Below the pieces are notes generated by a model, which saw only the letters and a program-made list of their open reading frames with translations, did not search any database and was not told the DNA's origin. The position numbers and the translations under genes were made by a program. A stretch of 64,000 nt of DNA from Theobroma cacao (Eukaryota; Streptophyta; Magnoliopsida; Malvales; Malvaceae): the NCBI RefSeq assembly GCF_000208745.1, contig NC_030854.1, forward strand, positions 27,659,273 through 27,723,272. Direction: 5' to 3'. Shown here piece by piece: positions 13,336 through 23,858 of the stretch; positions within the stretch are counted from its first letter, which is position 1; each line of letters begins with the position of its first letter.

Positions 13336-13860
13336 ATCAGAGCTTCCTTCCAAGATATCCATATGAAACGAAGCCCGTCTGCAGTCATATTTTCATAAAC
13401 CTACAGTATGTGTAGTATCTGTATCACTTTCATTTTAGACTTGTTTGAAGCATGTCTTTGATTATCAGATGATAGGTTTGTATGCATTATCAATTCTTTG
13501 TTTTCTGGTAAACTAGGGTAATTTTTGTATAGACGGTTAAAAATGGCTGTGGTTACATTAGGCTAGCCCTAGTGTTTCATTACGATAGCTCTTTGGCGGA
13601 TATAGGAGTTTTTGGGTTGTTGAATCTTAAAATTATATAATTCACTTGCCTTCATAGTTTTCATTTTCTTCACCAAGCTTTCTCTACTTTTTTATTTTCT
13701 CAAGCATGGAACATATTTCATTTTAATCTTAACACATCTTTTCGCTATTATAAAAAAAATAAAAATAAAAATGCTTAGTTGAAGTATCTCTAATACTTAG
13801 TTGTATAATGAGTTAGGATTCTTAAAATCTTGAAGTTAGGATTCTTCAAGTCTGGAAGTT
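13336..13860. other. LPAT2 3' flank
   Basis: About 520 bases between the LPAT2 stop codon and the satellite array. It should contain the 3' UTR and polyadenylation region, but no canonical AATAAA is evident close to the stop; weak variants occur. No other gene is seen. Confidence 0.4.
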
Positions 13861-15595
13861 GATGTATAAGAACAAAAGTAAAATGTGATTTTGGACAAAT
13901 ATAAAATAAAAATAAACTTCATATTAATTTTTTTAAAAAAATTTAAGAAATTTGTATTTTCTCAATTTAGTTATGAAAAATTCTTACTTAAACATTTAAA
14001 ATGTTAATCTAACGTAATAACAATTTTTTTTTTCAATTTTAAAGTAAGTACATATATGAGAATTAGGATAAATCTACTTATATTTAAAATTAGCTTGTTT
14101 TAAAGTGTCATGAGTCATAACTTTTAAGTATAACCTTGTGCGATCTTGAACTTTAAATATAGAATTTAAGTAAGTTTATAAATTAATCACAAGCTCATGT
14201 TCTCAACTCAAAAGAAATGCTTGATAGGTGATGAAAGATTATGTTTATATATTTAAAATCTACTTGATCTCTTACTAATGTGAGATATGTGGCATTTTAT
14301 TCTATTGAATTGTATAACATCCTCATTGCACTGACTCTTTAACTATAGAGGAGAGAGACTCCTACACTAGTCTAGGTTATCTTGACCCTTATATCTCTCA
14401 TGAAGACTCATATCAATAAAGATCCGGGTCGGTTTTAATACCAAATGTCACGAGTCAGAATTTAAAACTCTTACACTAGTTTAGTTTAGGTTTACCTTCC
14501 TTAACCCTTGTATCTCTCAAAATAAAATTTAAGTAAATTTATAAATCACGAGCTCACGTTTAACTTAAAAAACATGTTTAATAGGTGGTGGAAGCCCATA
14601 TTTATATATCGAAAACCATCCTATCGTGAGACCCATGATATTAATATCAAACAAATGTAAAAAAATAACCAAATCAATATTAAGTTTATTTAAACTAATT
14701 TAAAAACAATTATCTCCTCAAACTACTTAGTAAATCTTTTTACATAAAACATTTAACATATTAATGTTAAAAAAATAACATTAGTTTAATTTTAATGTAA
14801 ATGTATGAGAATAATAATAAAAATTCTTATAGTTTAAATTAGTCTTTCCAAAATCTAGAAATAAATGTATAAGATTAATCGTAAAAGGCCATATTAGACG
14901 TATTATAATAAAAAAAATAAAATCAATATTAAATTTGTTCAATAGAATTTTGAAGAATTTTGTATCTTCCCAATCTCAAACTACCTAAGAATTATTAAAT
15001 AAAATATTTTAAATATTAATGTTACACAAATAATATTTTATTAATTTTAATATAAATGTAAGAGAATAAGGATAAAAATACTAATAGTTGAAATTAATCT
15101 TTTAAAAATCTTGACGAAAATTTATAAAAATATAAGTTAAAATTCATATCACACAAACTACAAAAATCAATATTTAGTTATTTAAATAAATATAATTTAA
15201 ACTAATTTCTATCCTCTCAAATTCTTAAATCTGCTATAGTCTTCATAAAAAAAAATTAAAAATGTTAATGTTAATATAACATTTTTTATAAAATTTTGAT
15301 GCAAATATATGAGAATAAAAATTAAAATTATAAAGTAGAAATAAGCATTGTTAAAATAAAAAACATCAATGTATATGAATAAAGGTAAGAATTCACATTG
15401 GCCTGCTAAAATTAAAAAAAATTATTTTTTTGTATTTTAAAATAAAATTAATTTAAATAAGTTTTCTTAAAATCTTGATATACATGTATAAAAATAATAT
15501 AAAAAAAATCTTTATTTGTCTAAATATAACATTTATGTATGAATAACAATCTTAATTAAAATTTTGTACTTTTTGAAAAAAATGAGAAAAAAAAG
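13860..15595. repeat. ~252 bp tandem satellite, left block
   Basis: Diverged AT-rich units recur at a period of about 252 bases. The anchor AGAATAANGATAAAAAT...TAGTTNAAATTA occurs at about 14059, 14810, 15061 and 15313, with a weaker copy near 15540. A second anchor, (A/T)ATTTTAAATATTAATGTTA, occurs near 13986, 14745, 15000 and 15255. The jump between 14059 and 14810 is about three periods, because a ~0.5 kb TRIM-like element sits in between. No protein is encoded. The period equals that of the block at 41310-43450 on the far side of the LINE. Confidence 0.7.
14107..14640 (-). mobile_element. TRIM-like miniature LTR element inside the satellite
   Basis: Two direct repeats of about 180-190 bases (about 14107-14290 and 14447-14640) share TGTCA(T/C)GAGTCA, (G)AATTTAAGTAA(G/A)TTTATAAAT, CACGAGCTCA-like and ATAGGTG(A/G)TG(A/G)AAG blocks. 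Read on the minus strand, one repeat ends in GACTCGTGACA and is followed by TTTGGTATTAAAACC, which resembles a methionine initiator tRNA primer-binding site (TGGTATCAGAGC). The central ~150 bases have no ORF. These are the hallmarks of a terminal-repeat retrotransposon in miniature. Removing it restores the ~252 bp satellite phase. Confidence 0.5.
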
Positions 15596-15611
15596 CATAG
15601 AGTATTTTTGC

Positions 15612-17094
15612 AGGTAGGCATGGAGGAGGTGGAACTGTTGCAAGATTCAGTTGGCATGGGTTTCAGGGCACAAGGTTATGGAGGTTTTGTGAATTGCTTC
15701 GTTCCATATGGTCATTGTTTACAGTTTTTGTGGAAAACATAGTGGTAGGTACTTCTTGGGCGAATATCAAAGAGGTTTTGATCTGTTTGGAATTGTTGTG
15801 GATGTTTTTATTCCTTGTAGATCTCAGAAAGATGAATATAATTTTGCTTTTGTGAGATATAGGCACGAAAGGGAGATGCTTTTGGCTGTTGAAACAGGGA
15901 ATGGGATGATGTTCTCTAGTTGGAGATTGAGAGCAAACAGGGCTGATACAGATGAGAGAAATGTTCCAGGTAATGGCCGAAGTAGTGCTATGAATCTTGT
16001 AGGCAACCTAGATCGTTCTTTTAAGAACGTGGTGGTGGGTGATACTGTGATAAAAGATGAACCTTGGTCATTGAAAAGACATATGCTAGCTACGAAAAAC
16101 GTACATGAAGTGGAGGATAGGGTTGAGAAAAAATTAATGCAGAATAATAATGATAAGGAGGGGGTGGTGAAGCTGAATCCTAATGCAAAAAACGAATGTG
16201 AAGTGGGGGATTGGGTTGAGAAAAAAAATTAATGAAGAACAATAAAGATAAGGGGGGACGGTGAAGGTGTATCCTACGGCAAAGAACGGCATCAGCATGT
16301 ATATTCCTAAAAATAATTGGGAATGGTTGCAAAGGAGTGTTATTGGTTTTATCCGGGAAAGGGACGATCTGAGTAGTATTGAAAGTGGTATGGCAGAGAC
16401 TGGGTTTGAGGTACGGGTGCGGCCTGGTGGGAGTTTACAGGTCCTTGTTACTTTCTAAATTCTGACTTAATGGAGACTGTCGTATTTGACTATATGGATT
16501 TTATGAGAAAGTGGTTCTCGAATTTGTTACCTTACGATGCAATGAAGAGAAAGGAGACTGTGTTCTGGGTGAGAATTAAGGATGTTCCAATTCATATTTA
16601 GCATCCAAGTTTCTTCATTGCTCTTGGATGTTCTTGGGGGAGTTTTATTAAAATGGATCCGCATACCATAGCTATGGAGAAGCTTGATTTACAGTTCATG
16701 GGATGCAAAATATTCTCGAATTCACAGAGATTAAGGTTAGGGAAGAGATCTTTGTGATTCGTGCGGTGGTCACAGAGATGGTGGTGGCCGGACGGAATAA
16801 ATATCCTCAATTTCTAGTGAAGTTGGCATGTACTGAGTTTCCTGAAAATAAGTGTTTGGACGAGAGTGGAAAGGTTGAAATAACGAATGGGGTGGCTGTT
16901 TCAAAGGTTTTGAATTTGAATAAAGAAAAGTGTCAAGCGGTTGAAACTCATTCAAATTTAAAACCAAGGAAGGTTGAGTTGGATTTTGCCACTGTGTTAG
17001 TAAAGGATACTTTTCAATGGTTGGTAGATAATTTAAGTAGAAAAATATGAAAAAATTGTGAAAAATGAATTTCGTAATAAGGTGACTTCAAAAA
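15612..17094 (+). pseudogene. LINE ORF1, N-terminal piece (RRM / DUF4283-like)
   Basis: The reading order is a short lead with SLFTVFVENIVV, a frameshift near 15778, then FGIVVDVFIPCRSQKDEY followed by NFAFVRYRHERE. The latter matches RNP2/RNP1-like strands of the RRM found at the start of plant LINE ORF1 proteins. Further on, NNWEWLQRSVIGFIRERDD and RVRPGGSLQVLVTF resemble the DUF4283-type region, and after more frame changes EEIFVIRAVV follows. Stops and frame changes occur throughout. The frame that reads EKIVKNEFRNKVTSK up to 17094 resumes as KNALCLRPIYEKHSK beyond the MULE, supporting one interrupted ORF. Confidence 0.7.
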
Positions 17095-17124
17095 GGACCG
17101 TCTCTATAATTTTAACTGTTTTTA

Positions 17125-17440
17125 GTCAATTTTTGACAATACTTGACAAGAATACCCTTTAATCCAATTAATCCAAATGAAGGCGCGTCTCACTTTCTTT
17201 GTTTCTGCTCTCCTGCCATTCAGCTTAAAATTTCAAAATTAAATCTCGATTCAGATTTAGTTATCCCTCCGTCCAGCTCTCCAACGCCACGAGGTCTAAA
17301 TCGGCAGCCAACTTTCTCATGATCCCAAAGTGCAGAGATGACATCAAGGTATTTGTTATGGGTTCTTGCGTTTATTTAGGGTTATTCATAGAACGAAAAA
17401 GTTGATGGGTAAATTATATGAGTTTGGAAACTTAAATTTG
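17125..17440 (+). promoter_or_regulatory. MULE left leader, possible untranslated exon
   Basis: Between the left TIR and the repeat arrays lies a less AT-rich segment (17177-17350, with CTCTCCTGCCATTCAGC and CCCTCCGTCCAGCTCTCC) that ends in CATCAAG followed by GTATTTGTTATGG, a good splice donor. It could be a 5' untranslated exon of the transposase gene, spliced over the arrays to the acceptor TTTTAGCAG at about 19719-19727. This splicing is inferred, not shown. Confidence 0.3.
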
Positions 17441-17464
17441 GCTAGGGGTAGCAAAATCAATCAG

Positions 17465-17830
17465 TTTATAGACGATGCGTGAATATTTCTTAGGCATTGA
17501 GTCACTGGATATTAGGGTGTGTGACTGGATATTAGGAATCGTTACCTGTTTATTTGGCATTAAGTGCTTGAATATTTGTTGAGCATTGCGTGAGTTCTTT
17601 ATAGGCATTATATGACTGAATATATGTTGAGCGTTGCGTGACAATTAATACGTGACTAAATATTACCTGACTGAATATTTGTTGAGCATTGCCTGAGTTC
17701 TTTATAAGCATTACGTGACTGAATATTTGTTAGCATTGCGTGACAGGCGTTACGTGACTTAATATTACGTGACTGAATATTTATTAAGCATTGCGTGACC
17801 TATTTGTAGGCATTACGTGACTTTATCTAC
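17465..17830 (+). repeat. MULE subterminal array 1 (GCATTGCGTGAC motif)
   Basis: At least ten irregularly spaced copies of GCATT(G/A)CGTGA(C/G), mostly followed by TGAATATTTGTTGA. Spacing is roughly 20-60 bases and copies are degenerate (GCATTATATGAC, GCGTTGCGTGAC, GCATTACGTGAC). It has the look of clustered binding sites near a transposon end. Confidence 0.75.
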
Positions 17831-17889
17831 CTAATGCTGAAGGTGATTATCTACTGATTATTTTCAATAGCCTAATAAGTTCTAATGTA

Positions 17890-18143
17890 ATTCTTGAAGT
17901 TTATATATAATTTCATACTTGTATAGTAACAATAGTATTAGATTTTGGTTGATCTGCCATGATGCCTAAATTAAAAAAAAAAAGAAGAAAAGAAAAGAGG
18001 TAACATTAAAATCCTTGTTGATTAATGAAAAAAAGAGAAAACATTTAAGCTGCTTTTTATTAAGAATTTCTTGAAAAATGATGTTTGGCCTGACTTTTGC
18101 TTTTAAGAGGTGGATAAGACGAAAGGGCAGGTCGAACAGGTAC
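17890..18143. mobile_element. Truncated hAT-like MITE inside the MULE
   Basis: The stretch CTTGTATAGTAACAATAGTA, TTGTTGATCTG-like, GATGCCTAAATT, an A-run with AAGAAAAG, then AAAAAGAGAAAACATTTAA is colinear with 34220-34390 in the LTR element. The end TGATGTTTGGCCTGACTTTT and GGTCGAACAGGTAC matches the right end of the MITE at 33970-34808. The left terminus is missing. hAT assignment rests only on the GCCTGTTTxxC-type terminus. Confidence 0.5.
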
Positions 18144-18214
18144 TTGATAACCAATTCAGCCCCCCTTCATTGCACTGATATGGCTGTAGAAAATGAAGAG
18201 TCAGCTTTCATGCT

Positions 18215-18222
18215 TATAAATA
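18215..18222 (+). promoter_or_regulatory. TATA box of the small MULE ORF
   Basis: TATAAATA lies 64 bases before the ATG at 18286. The block is conserved in the second copy (CCTATAAATAAAAGG near 25816), where the ORF itself is broken. Confidence 0.5.
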
Positions 18223-18285
18223 AAGGGAATCAGTAACCATTTGAATCAAATTCAATTATCTTAATCAATCTCAGATAATTGAAAA

Positions 18286-18540
18286 ATGACGTCAAGAGAT
18301 CCAAGAGTCGAGAAGGAGAAAGAGACAGCCTCCGAAGAGAAGGAAGTGCCTTTGAGTGTGAGGGACCAGTTGCACATATTCTTGAGTGTGAGGGACCAGT
18401 TGCACATATTCCAGCAGGAGATGCAAGTCCTCATCGACAACCTAATGCAAAGGACTTTTGACCTGGAGGCTGCCATCTTGAGCAACGAAAAGATTCTGGC
18501 CAAGATAAAGTTTAAAGTAAATGAACTTATGAAGAAATGA
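18286..18540 (+). CDS. Small 84-aa coiled-coil-like protein of unknown function
   Basis: Intact ORF starting MTSRDPRVEKEKETASEE and ending with a Lys-rich FKVNELMKK tail. The decapeptide LSVRDQLHIF is present twice in direct tandem (30 bp duplication, about 18352-18411). The rest is rich in Glu, Leu, Gln and Lys with heptad-like spacing (QVLIDNLMQRTFDLEAAIL), suggesting an alpha-helical coiled coil. A TATAAATA box lies 64 bases upstream and overlapping AATAAA signals (about 18595-18612) follow, so this looks like a complete small transcription unit. It sits inside the MULE between arrays 1 and 2. A second, broken copy lies at 25681-26020. I recognise no family; it may be a captured host gene fragment. 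Confidence 0.5.
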   Translation: MTSRDPRVEKEKETASEEKEVPLSVRDQLHIFLSVRDQLHIFQQEMQVLIDNLMQRTFDLEAAILSNEKILAKIKFKVNELMKK

Positions 18541-18689
18541 ACTACGGTTCATTTTTTTTGTATCATCTCCTTGTATTTTCAAAGGGGTATTTTTAATAAA
18601 ATTTGAATAAAATTTATACAATTTTTATTTTCATTGAGCACATATTTCGTTGAGTTATTTTGTTCGTTTAAGTTATATTATGTTGTATA

Positions 18690-19640
18690 ACTTTGTGAGT
18701 GGATGTTAGGCATTGGGTGACCCATTATTAGGTATTGAGAGAGTGGGTTATACACGATGCGTGAATTGTGCAATGCATATCTTCTGTTGAGACATTGCAT
18801 GAGTGGTTTGTATGTATATGGAATAGAATACCTATGGTGACGTGTTGTTATGTATTACGTGACCTTGGGCCAGCACGTGACTATTTAAGTTGGCATAACG
18901 TGAGTGGATATTAGGCATCGATTGACTTATTATTAGGTATTACGAGCGAGATTGGTGGTGCGTGACTTATGCAATTCACCTCTTGTTTAGAGGCTTATTA
19001 TTCATTGGGTGACTTATTCTTAGGTGTTGCGAGCCTGACGGTGCGTGACTGACTTGTACAATTCATGTGTTACTTTAAGGCTTTTGTTCAATAGTTTTTT
19101 AGGCAGTGCATGACTGGTTTTTATATATTGCGTTACCTGTTGTAGCGAGAGTGGTGGCGCGTGACTTGTGCAATTCATGTGTTGTTCTGAGGCTTTTGTT
19201 CAGTAGTTTTTTAGGCTTGCGTTACTGGTTTTTATATATTGCGTTACCTATTGTAGCGTGAGTGGTGACGCGTGACTTGTGCAATTCATGTGTTATTTAG
19301 AGGGTTTTGTTCAGTGTTTTTTAGGGTTACGTGATCGATTTTTATATATTGCGTTACCTGTTGTTATGTATTGCGAGAGTGGTTGCACGTGACTTATGCA
19401 ATTCATGTGTTGTTTAGAGGCTTTTGTTCAGTAGTTTTTTAGGATTGCGTTTACTAGTTTTTATGTATTACGTGACCTATTGTTATATATTGCGAGAGCG
19501 GTGGCACGTGAGTTGTGCAATTCGCCTCTTGTTTAGGGGCGTTTGTTCACTAGTTATTAGGCATTGCATTAATGTGTATTAGACTTTGCGACACTTAATT
19601 TTTGTTAAATTTTTGTAGCCGGCCAAATGTGACTTAGGCA
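18690..19640 (+). repeat. MULE subterminal array 2 with ~115 bp higher-order repeat
   Basis: Many GCATTGCGTGAC-like motifs again, now partly organised into a tandem repeat of about 111-120 bases. The marker GTGCAATTCATGTGTTGTTT-like then GAGGCTTTTGTTCA(G)TAG recurs near 18973, 19061, 19173, 19284, 19399 and 19519. Each unit also has TTTTTATATATTGCGTTACCT and a GCGTGAC or GCACGTGAC core. Confidence 0.75.
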
Positions 19641-19735
19641 TTGCATAAGTGGTTTCTATGCATTGAGGGACTATTTTTGATAAATTGACTGATCGTGACA
19701 CTTATTTTCTGTTAAATTTTAGCAGCCTGCCAAAT

Positions 19736-22574
19736 ATGAAGCTTATGATTACATACGGTGGTCATTGGGTCGATGACACTTACAAGGTTGGTGAGACACA
19801 AGTGAGGGCTGTTGGGAGTGATTTGTCATTTTCGGGACTAGTGAAGCTAGTTGAAGAGGTTGTTGGGGTCAACTCACATAATAATGAAATCAAGCTACAT
19901 GCATCGTTCAGCCATGCTATAGGGGTTTCGCGCGCAGTTATCAAGGATGATGAAGATGTAGCGAGTATTCTGCGAGATGATAGGGTAGTTGTTGTGTTTG
20001 TGACAATTAAGGCAGGAAATGCAAAGAATATTCCACATGAGCACGATATCCAATATAGTAATCAACAAGAACAAAATGTTAATTATTCTGACATACCAGA
20101 CCATGCATTTTCTAACAAACAACCATGGCAATCACGTTTGATGTATCCTCATGAGTTTCAGCAGCCCGACGCACGCATGAGGTGTCTGCAAATGATGTCT
20201 ACACAATTTCGATCGGAATGTGCATCGAACGAAATACTCGATACTTTGCAACAAACACAACTATCGCTCGAAAATGCATTGGGTCCATTGTCATTAGCAA
20301 ACGACACTATGATGGTTGTGAGTGATGATGATGCATTTGATCAGATTGAAAATGATGTTGAAGAGGCGACACGGTGGATAGAAACCATGAGTTACATTAT
20401 AACTGTGAAGATGATTACGTTGGCGGACATGAAGACTGTTCAGAAGACGACAAGGTTGAGCAGACCGACATTTCTTATTGCAATCATGCAGATGGCGGTA
20501 GAGGTCATACCACAACTGTTGTGTTAGAAGAGGTTGAGTTGGACGACCATTGCATAACCGTTGAATTAGAAGATGTTGAGGGTGCGGACCCTATTTACGA
20601 GAATGCCATCACACTTGAGAACGACATTCGTTTGCCTAATGACAGTGATTAAGAAAGGGTCAATACAGGGGTATCTCGTCAATGGATTATTCTTGGGCTA
20701 GATATGATATCCTTTCAAATAGTTGGGAGTGAGGAATCCAGATCAATGGACGACCGCTTATATCTCGAAAAAGTGTTTCTATTGAAGGCTGAATTGAAAC
20801 GAGCTTTGAGCATGTTGGCACTAAAAGAGCATTTTGAGTTTAGAGTTAAAAAGTCATGTCATGCTCGTTTTGAGGTTGGTTGTAAGGATAAGGCATGCAA
20901 GTTTGCTTTGCGTGCAACGAAGTTGCCTAAGGGAGAATATTGGCATTTTCGGACGTTGCATAAGGTATACACGTGTACTGTCGATGGTTTGTAATGTGGG
21001 TACCGAACTACGAGCGCGAGGGTAATTGGTGAGCTTATATCCAACAGGGTGTAAGGAAATTGTGTAACCCCATTGAGACCAAAGAAAATAATGGAAGAGA
21101 TGAATCGTAAGTGGGGATTGCGATGCCTATATGGTAAGGCCTGGCAAGCGAAGGAGTACGTAGAGAGTTTTGTGTTCGATCCGCCGGAAGAGTCATTCCA
21201 ACTCCTCCTCTCATATTTCCATATGTTGGAACGTGAAAATCTTGGTACTGTGACGTGTGTCACTATTGATAGGGAACAACAATTCAAATATTGTTTCTGG
21301 GCGTTCGGGTCATGTATTCGGGGGTTCAGTGCTATAATGCGGCCTGTAGTTGCTATTGATGCCACACATCTGAAAGGCAGATTCAAGGGTATTCTGTTTG
21401 TGGCGGTATGTAAAGATACAAATGAGCAGATATATGCACTTGCATTTGGCATTGGCCACGTCGAAGACGAAGAGTCTTGGTCGTGGTTTCTTAACTAATT
21501 GTGTCGTGCGATTGGTTGTCCTGAAAATGCAATGTTCTTTTTTGATCAGCATCTTGGCATTAAGAATGTAGTTGAGAAAGTGTACAAAGACACTCATCAC
21601 GGTCTATGCAATTACCATTTAGGGAAAAACGTTAAAAACAGGTTCAAGCACGAAGATGTTGCAGTGATTTTCACCATGGCCGCCAACTACTATAGGGTCA
21701 CTGATTTTGACAGACATATGAATCAGCTGAAATAGCTCTGCAAACCTGCTTATGATAGCCTCATGAGATTAGGCCCTGAGAGATAGGCACGTGCACAGTC
21801 ATCAGTAAGGCGATGCAAGCTAATGACATCCAAGACTGTGGAGTGTGTTAACTCCTGCTTGAGGCATGCAAGAAAAATGCCAATAACAATCTTGATCGAG
21901 TGCATTAGAGGCATGTTTCAACGTTGGTTCCATGATCAGCACAATGAGGCATTGAATTTGACCACGCCCCTCAACCCTTGGGCTACCGATTTGTTGAACA
22001 GACGGTTCAATGAAGCATGTCACTTTTTCGTACAAGCAATCGATTGGGTGAAGTTTCAAGTTATAGGCGAGAGTAAGGACAGAGTTGTGAACCTCTCCAC
22101 CAAGGAGTGTTCGTGCGGTGAGTTCCAGTTCGATCTACTCCCCTGCACTCATGCCATGGCGACAATAAGGTATGAACAATCATGTTTTGTTATATTGTGC
22201 ATGATGAATTGAATTTTTACATTGTTCGTCATCTGTGATTTCATTGCCTTGGTAGTAAATGCAAATGTGCAGCAATTGAATTTTGCTCAGACTACTACAA
22301 GACTCCGTTTTGGGCGGAAGGATATGCAGTTCCCATTCGCCTAGTTGGGCATCCCAGTGAGTGGGACATCCCCGATGACGTTCAACAAAATGTCGTTTTG
22401 CCACTAAGTTGGCTAAGTCAAGCGGGAAGACCTAGGAGGAAAAGGATTCCATCAGTTGGGGAAGGCAGCGGACGACGTAGATGTTCACAATGCAAGAACT
22501 ATGGTCATAATAGACAAAATTACCGGACTCCGTTTGCATCTCTACCGACAAACTGGGAAACATCATCTGCTTAG
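19736..22574 (+). pseudogene. mudrA-type MULE transposase (decayed)
   Basis: Catalyses cut-and-paste movement of Mutator-like elements when intact. Start MKLMITYGGHWVDD is typical of plant MuDR N-termini (PB1-like). A frameshift near 20375 moves frame. A MuDR domain follows (about 20760-20990, FEFRVKKSCHARFEVGC), then the MULE transposase core with D in AIDATHLKG (about 21345), D in FFFDQHLGI (about 21540) and E in KTVECVNSCL (about 21830). A SWIM zinc finger CSCGEFQFDLLPCTH is at about 22110-22155. An intron at 22170-22255 leads to a zinc knuckle CSQCKNYGHNRQN whose last Cys is Tyr. In-frame stops: 20650, 20992, 21052, 21496, 21733, 21784. Domain order and D/D/E are intact, so decay is by point changes. 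Confidence 0.9.
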
Positions 22575-23858
22575 TCGACGGCTCAACGACGTCGACCCAA
22601 GGCATGTGCAATTTGCAGACAACCAGGGCACAGAAGAAATTGTTGTCCAATGCGGACTACAAACTCTGATAACGTTATCGGTGTCGTACCTGAAGACAGT
22701 GGCCCTCCAAACGTCAGTTGTTAGGAATTGTTTTGAAGTTGCCATTGATATTTGCATTGAATAATACTATTTCAACTTGAGTTTAACAGAGTTTGAATAA
22801 AAAGTAAGATACACAAAATGTCCATATGGAAAAGAAAGACCTTATGCTAGTTATGGAGATTTGAAAAAGTGTACCAAAGCATGAGAATTGAAGTTACTTT
22901 GAGAAAGTTATGGATGTTTCAAGGGATGGCTTCCATGCAATATAGAAAATGTTTATTGAGGAAGAAGAAGAAGCTGGTGGAAGTGAGGAGAAAGTGCTGG
23001 AAAAAATTATATATTTTTTCTATAGTTGACTACAATTCCCATTATTTACGAAAATGCCATTGCATAGTTGGATCATCAAATTCCAATTACAGTACTTAGC
23101 CCATTTGTTGGATCATCAAATTCATTGTACTCCTTAATAATTTGTATTTCATTGTAAACCATTGAATAAAGCACAAAATTTTCATTTAATAATATTTACG
23201 TGATTGATTAGGCATCTTGCTTCATATTTTTGTCCAGAAAATGATGTATAATAATACTAATAGTTGTTCTTGAGATGATACAACTTCCATCTACAAGTAT
23301 TTCTCCAAGTAGTCCATGCATTTGATGTCTCAATGCATTGGATCGTATCTACATTTTCCATCGTTTATGATTCCACATACTCTTCGTCCATTTCATCCTC
23401 AAGTGGATCATGTGTCATTTCTCTCCTAATGTGATTGCATTTTTAATAGATTCTTATACTCAAGCCAGTTATGTTTAAGAAATTTTAGTTTACCTTAAAC
23501 CATTTCCATCTGAAGTCAACTGAATTCTCGGGTACAGGCTCTAGCTTCTTTAGAAGTATTGATTGCAATCTTACATTGTAGTGGTTTGTTACAAAACAAA
23601 CACTGCAATATAATTTAATTGGACACATTGTAAGGAATGTGACTTTTCATCCCTTATACCAAACACACCCTTAATGTCGACCGTTGTAATCAAAAAACAT
23701 AAAGGGCATAAGATAGCTTCTAACCATTTCTTTCATATTTCAGTCTTCCCAATATCTATCAATAGCCGCCGTTTCATCTTCCAACTATTCCAAACTTAGT
23801 TTAAGGGTGAAGGGAAGTTGAACCGTTAAAGCTGAACCGTCCTGAACTGTCTTAAGCA
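22575..23858. other. MULE spacer with segments duplicated downstream
   Basis: No gene is seen. The segment 22798-22841 (AAGTAAGATACACAAAATG..) recurs in the hairpin arms at 26090 and 26210. The segment 22960-23260 recurs at 26385-26690, and 23668-23742 recurs at 26691-26764. The pieces therefore belong to an internal duplication (see the repeat entry at 26380-27487). Confidence 0.6.

Noticed and set aside
17440..19640. CRISPR-like array of short repeats and spacers
   Set aside because: The repeats are degenerate, spacing is irregular, the genome is a plant and the repeats lie inside a DNA transposon; no Cas genes exist nearby.
20859..21452. 197-codon minus-strand open frame opposite the transposase
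   Set aside because: It is the shadow of the mudrA coding region; the plus strand carries the recognisable domains.
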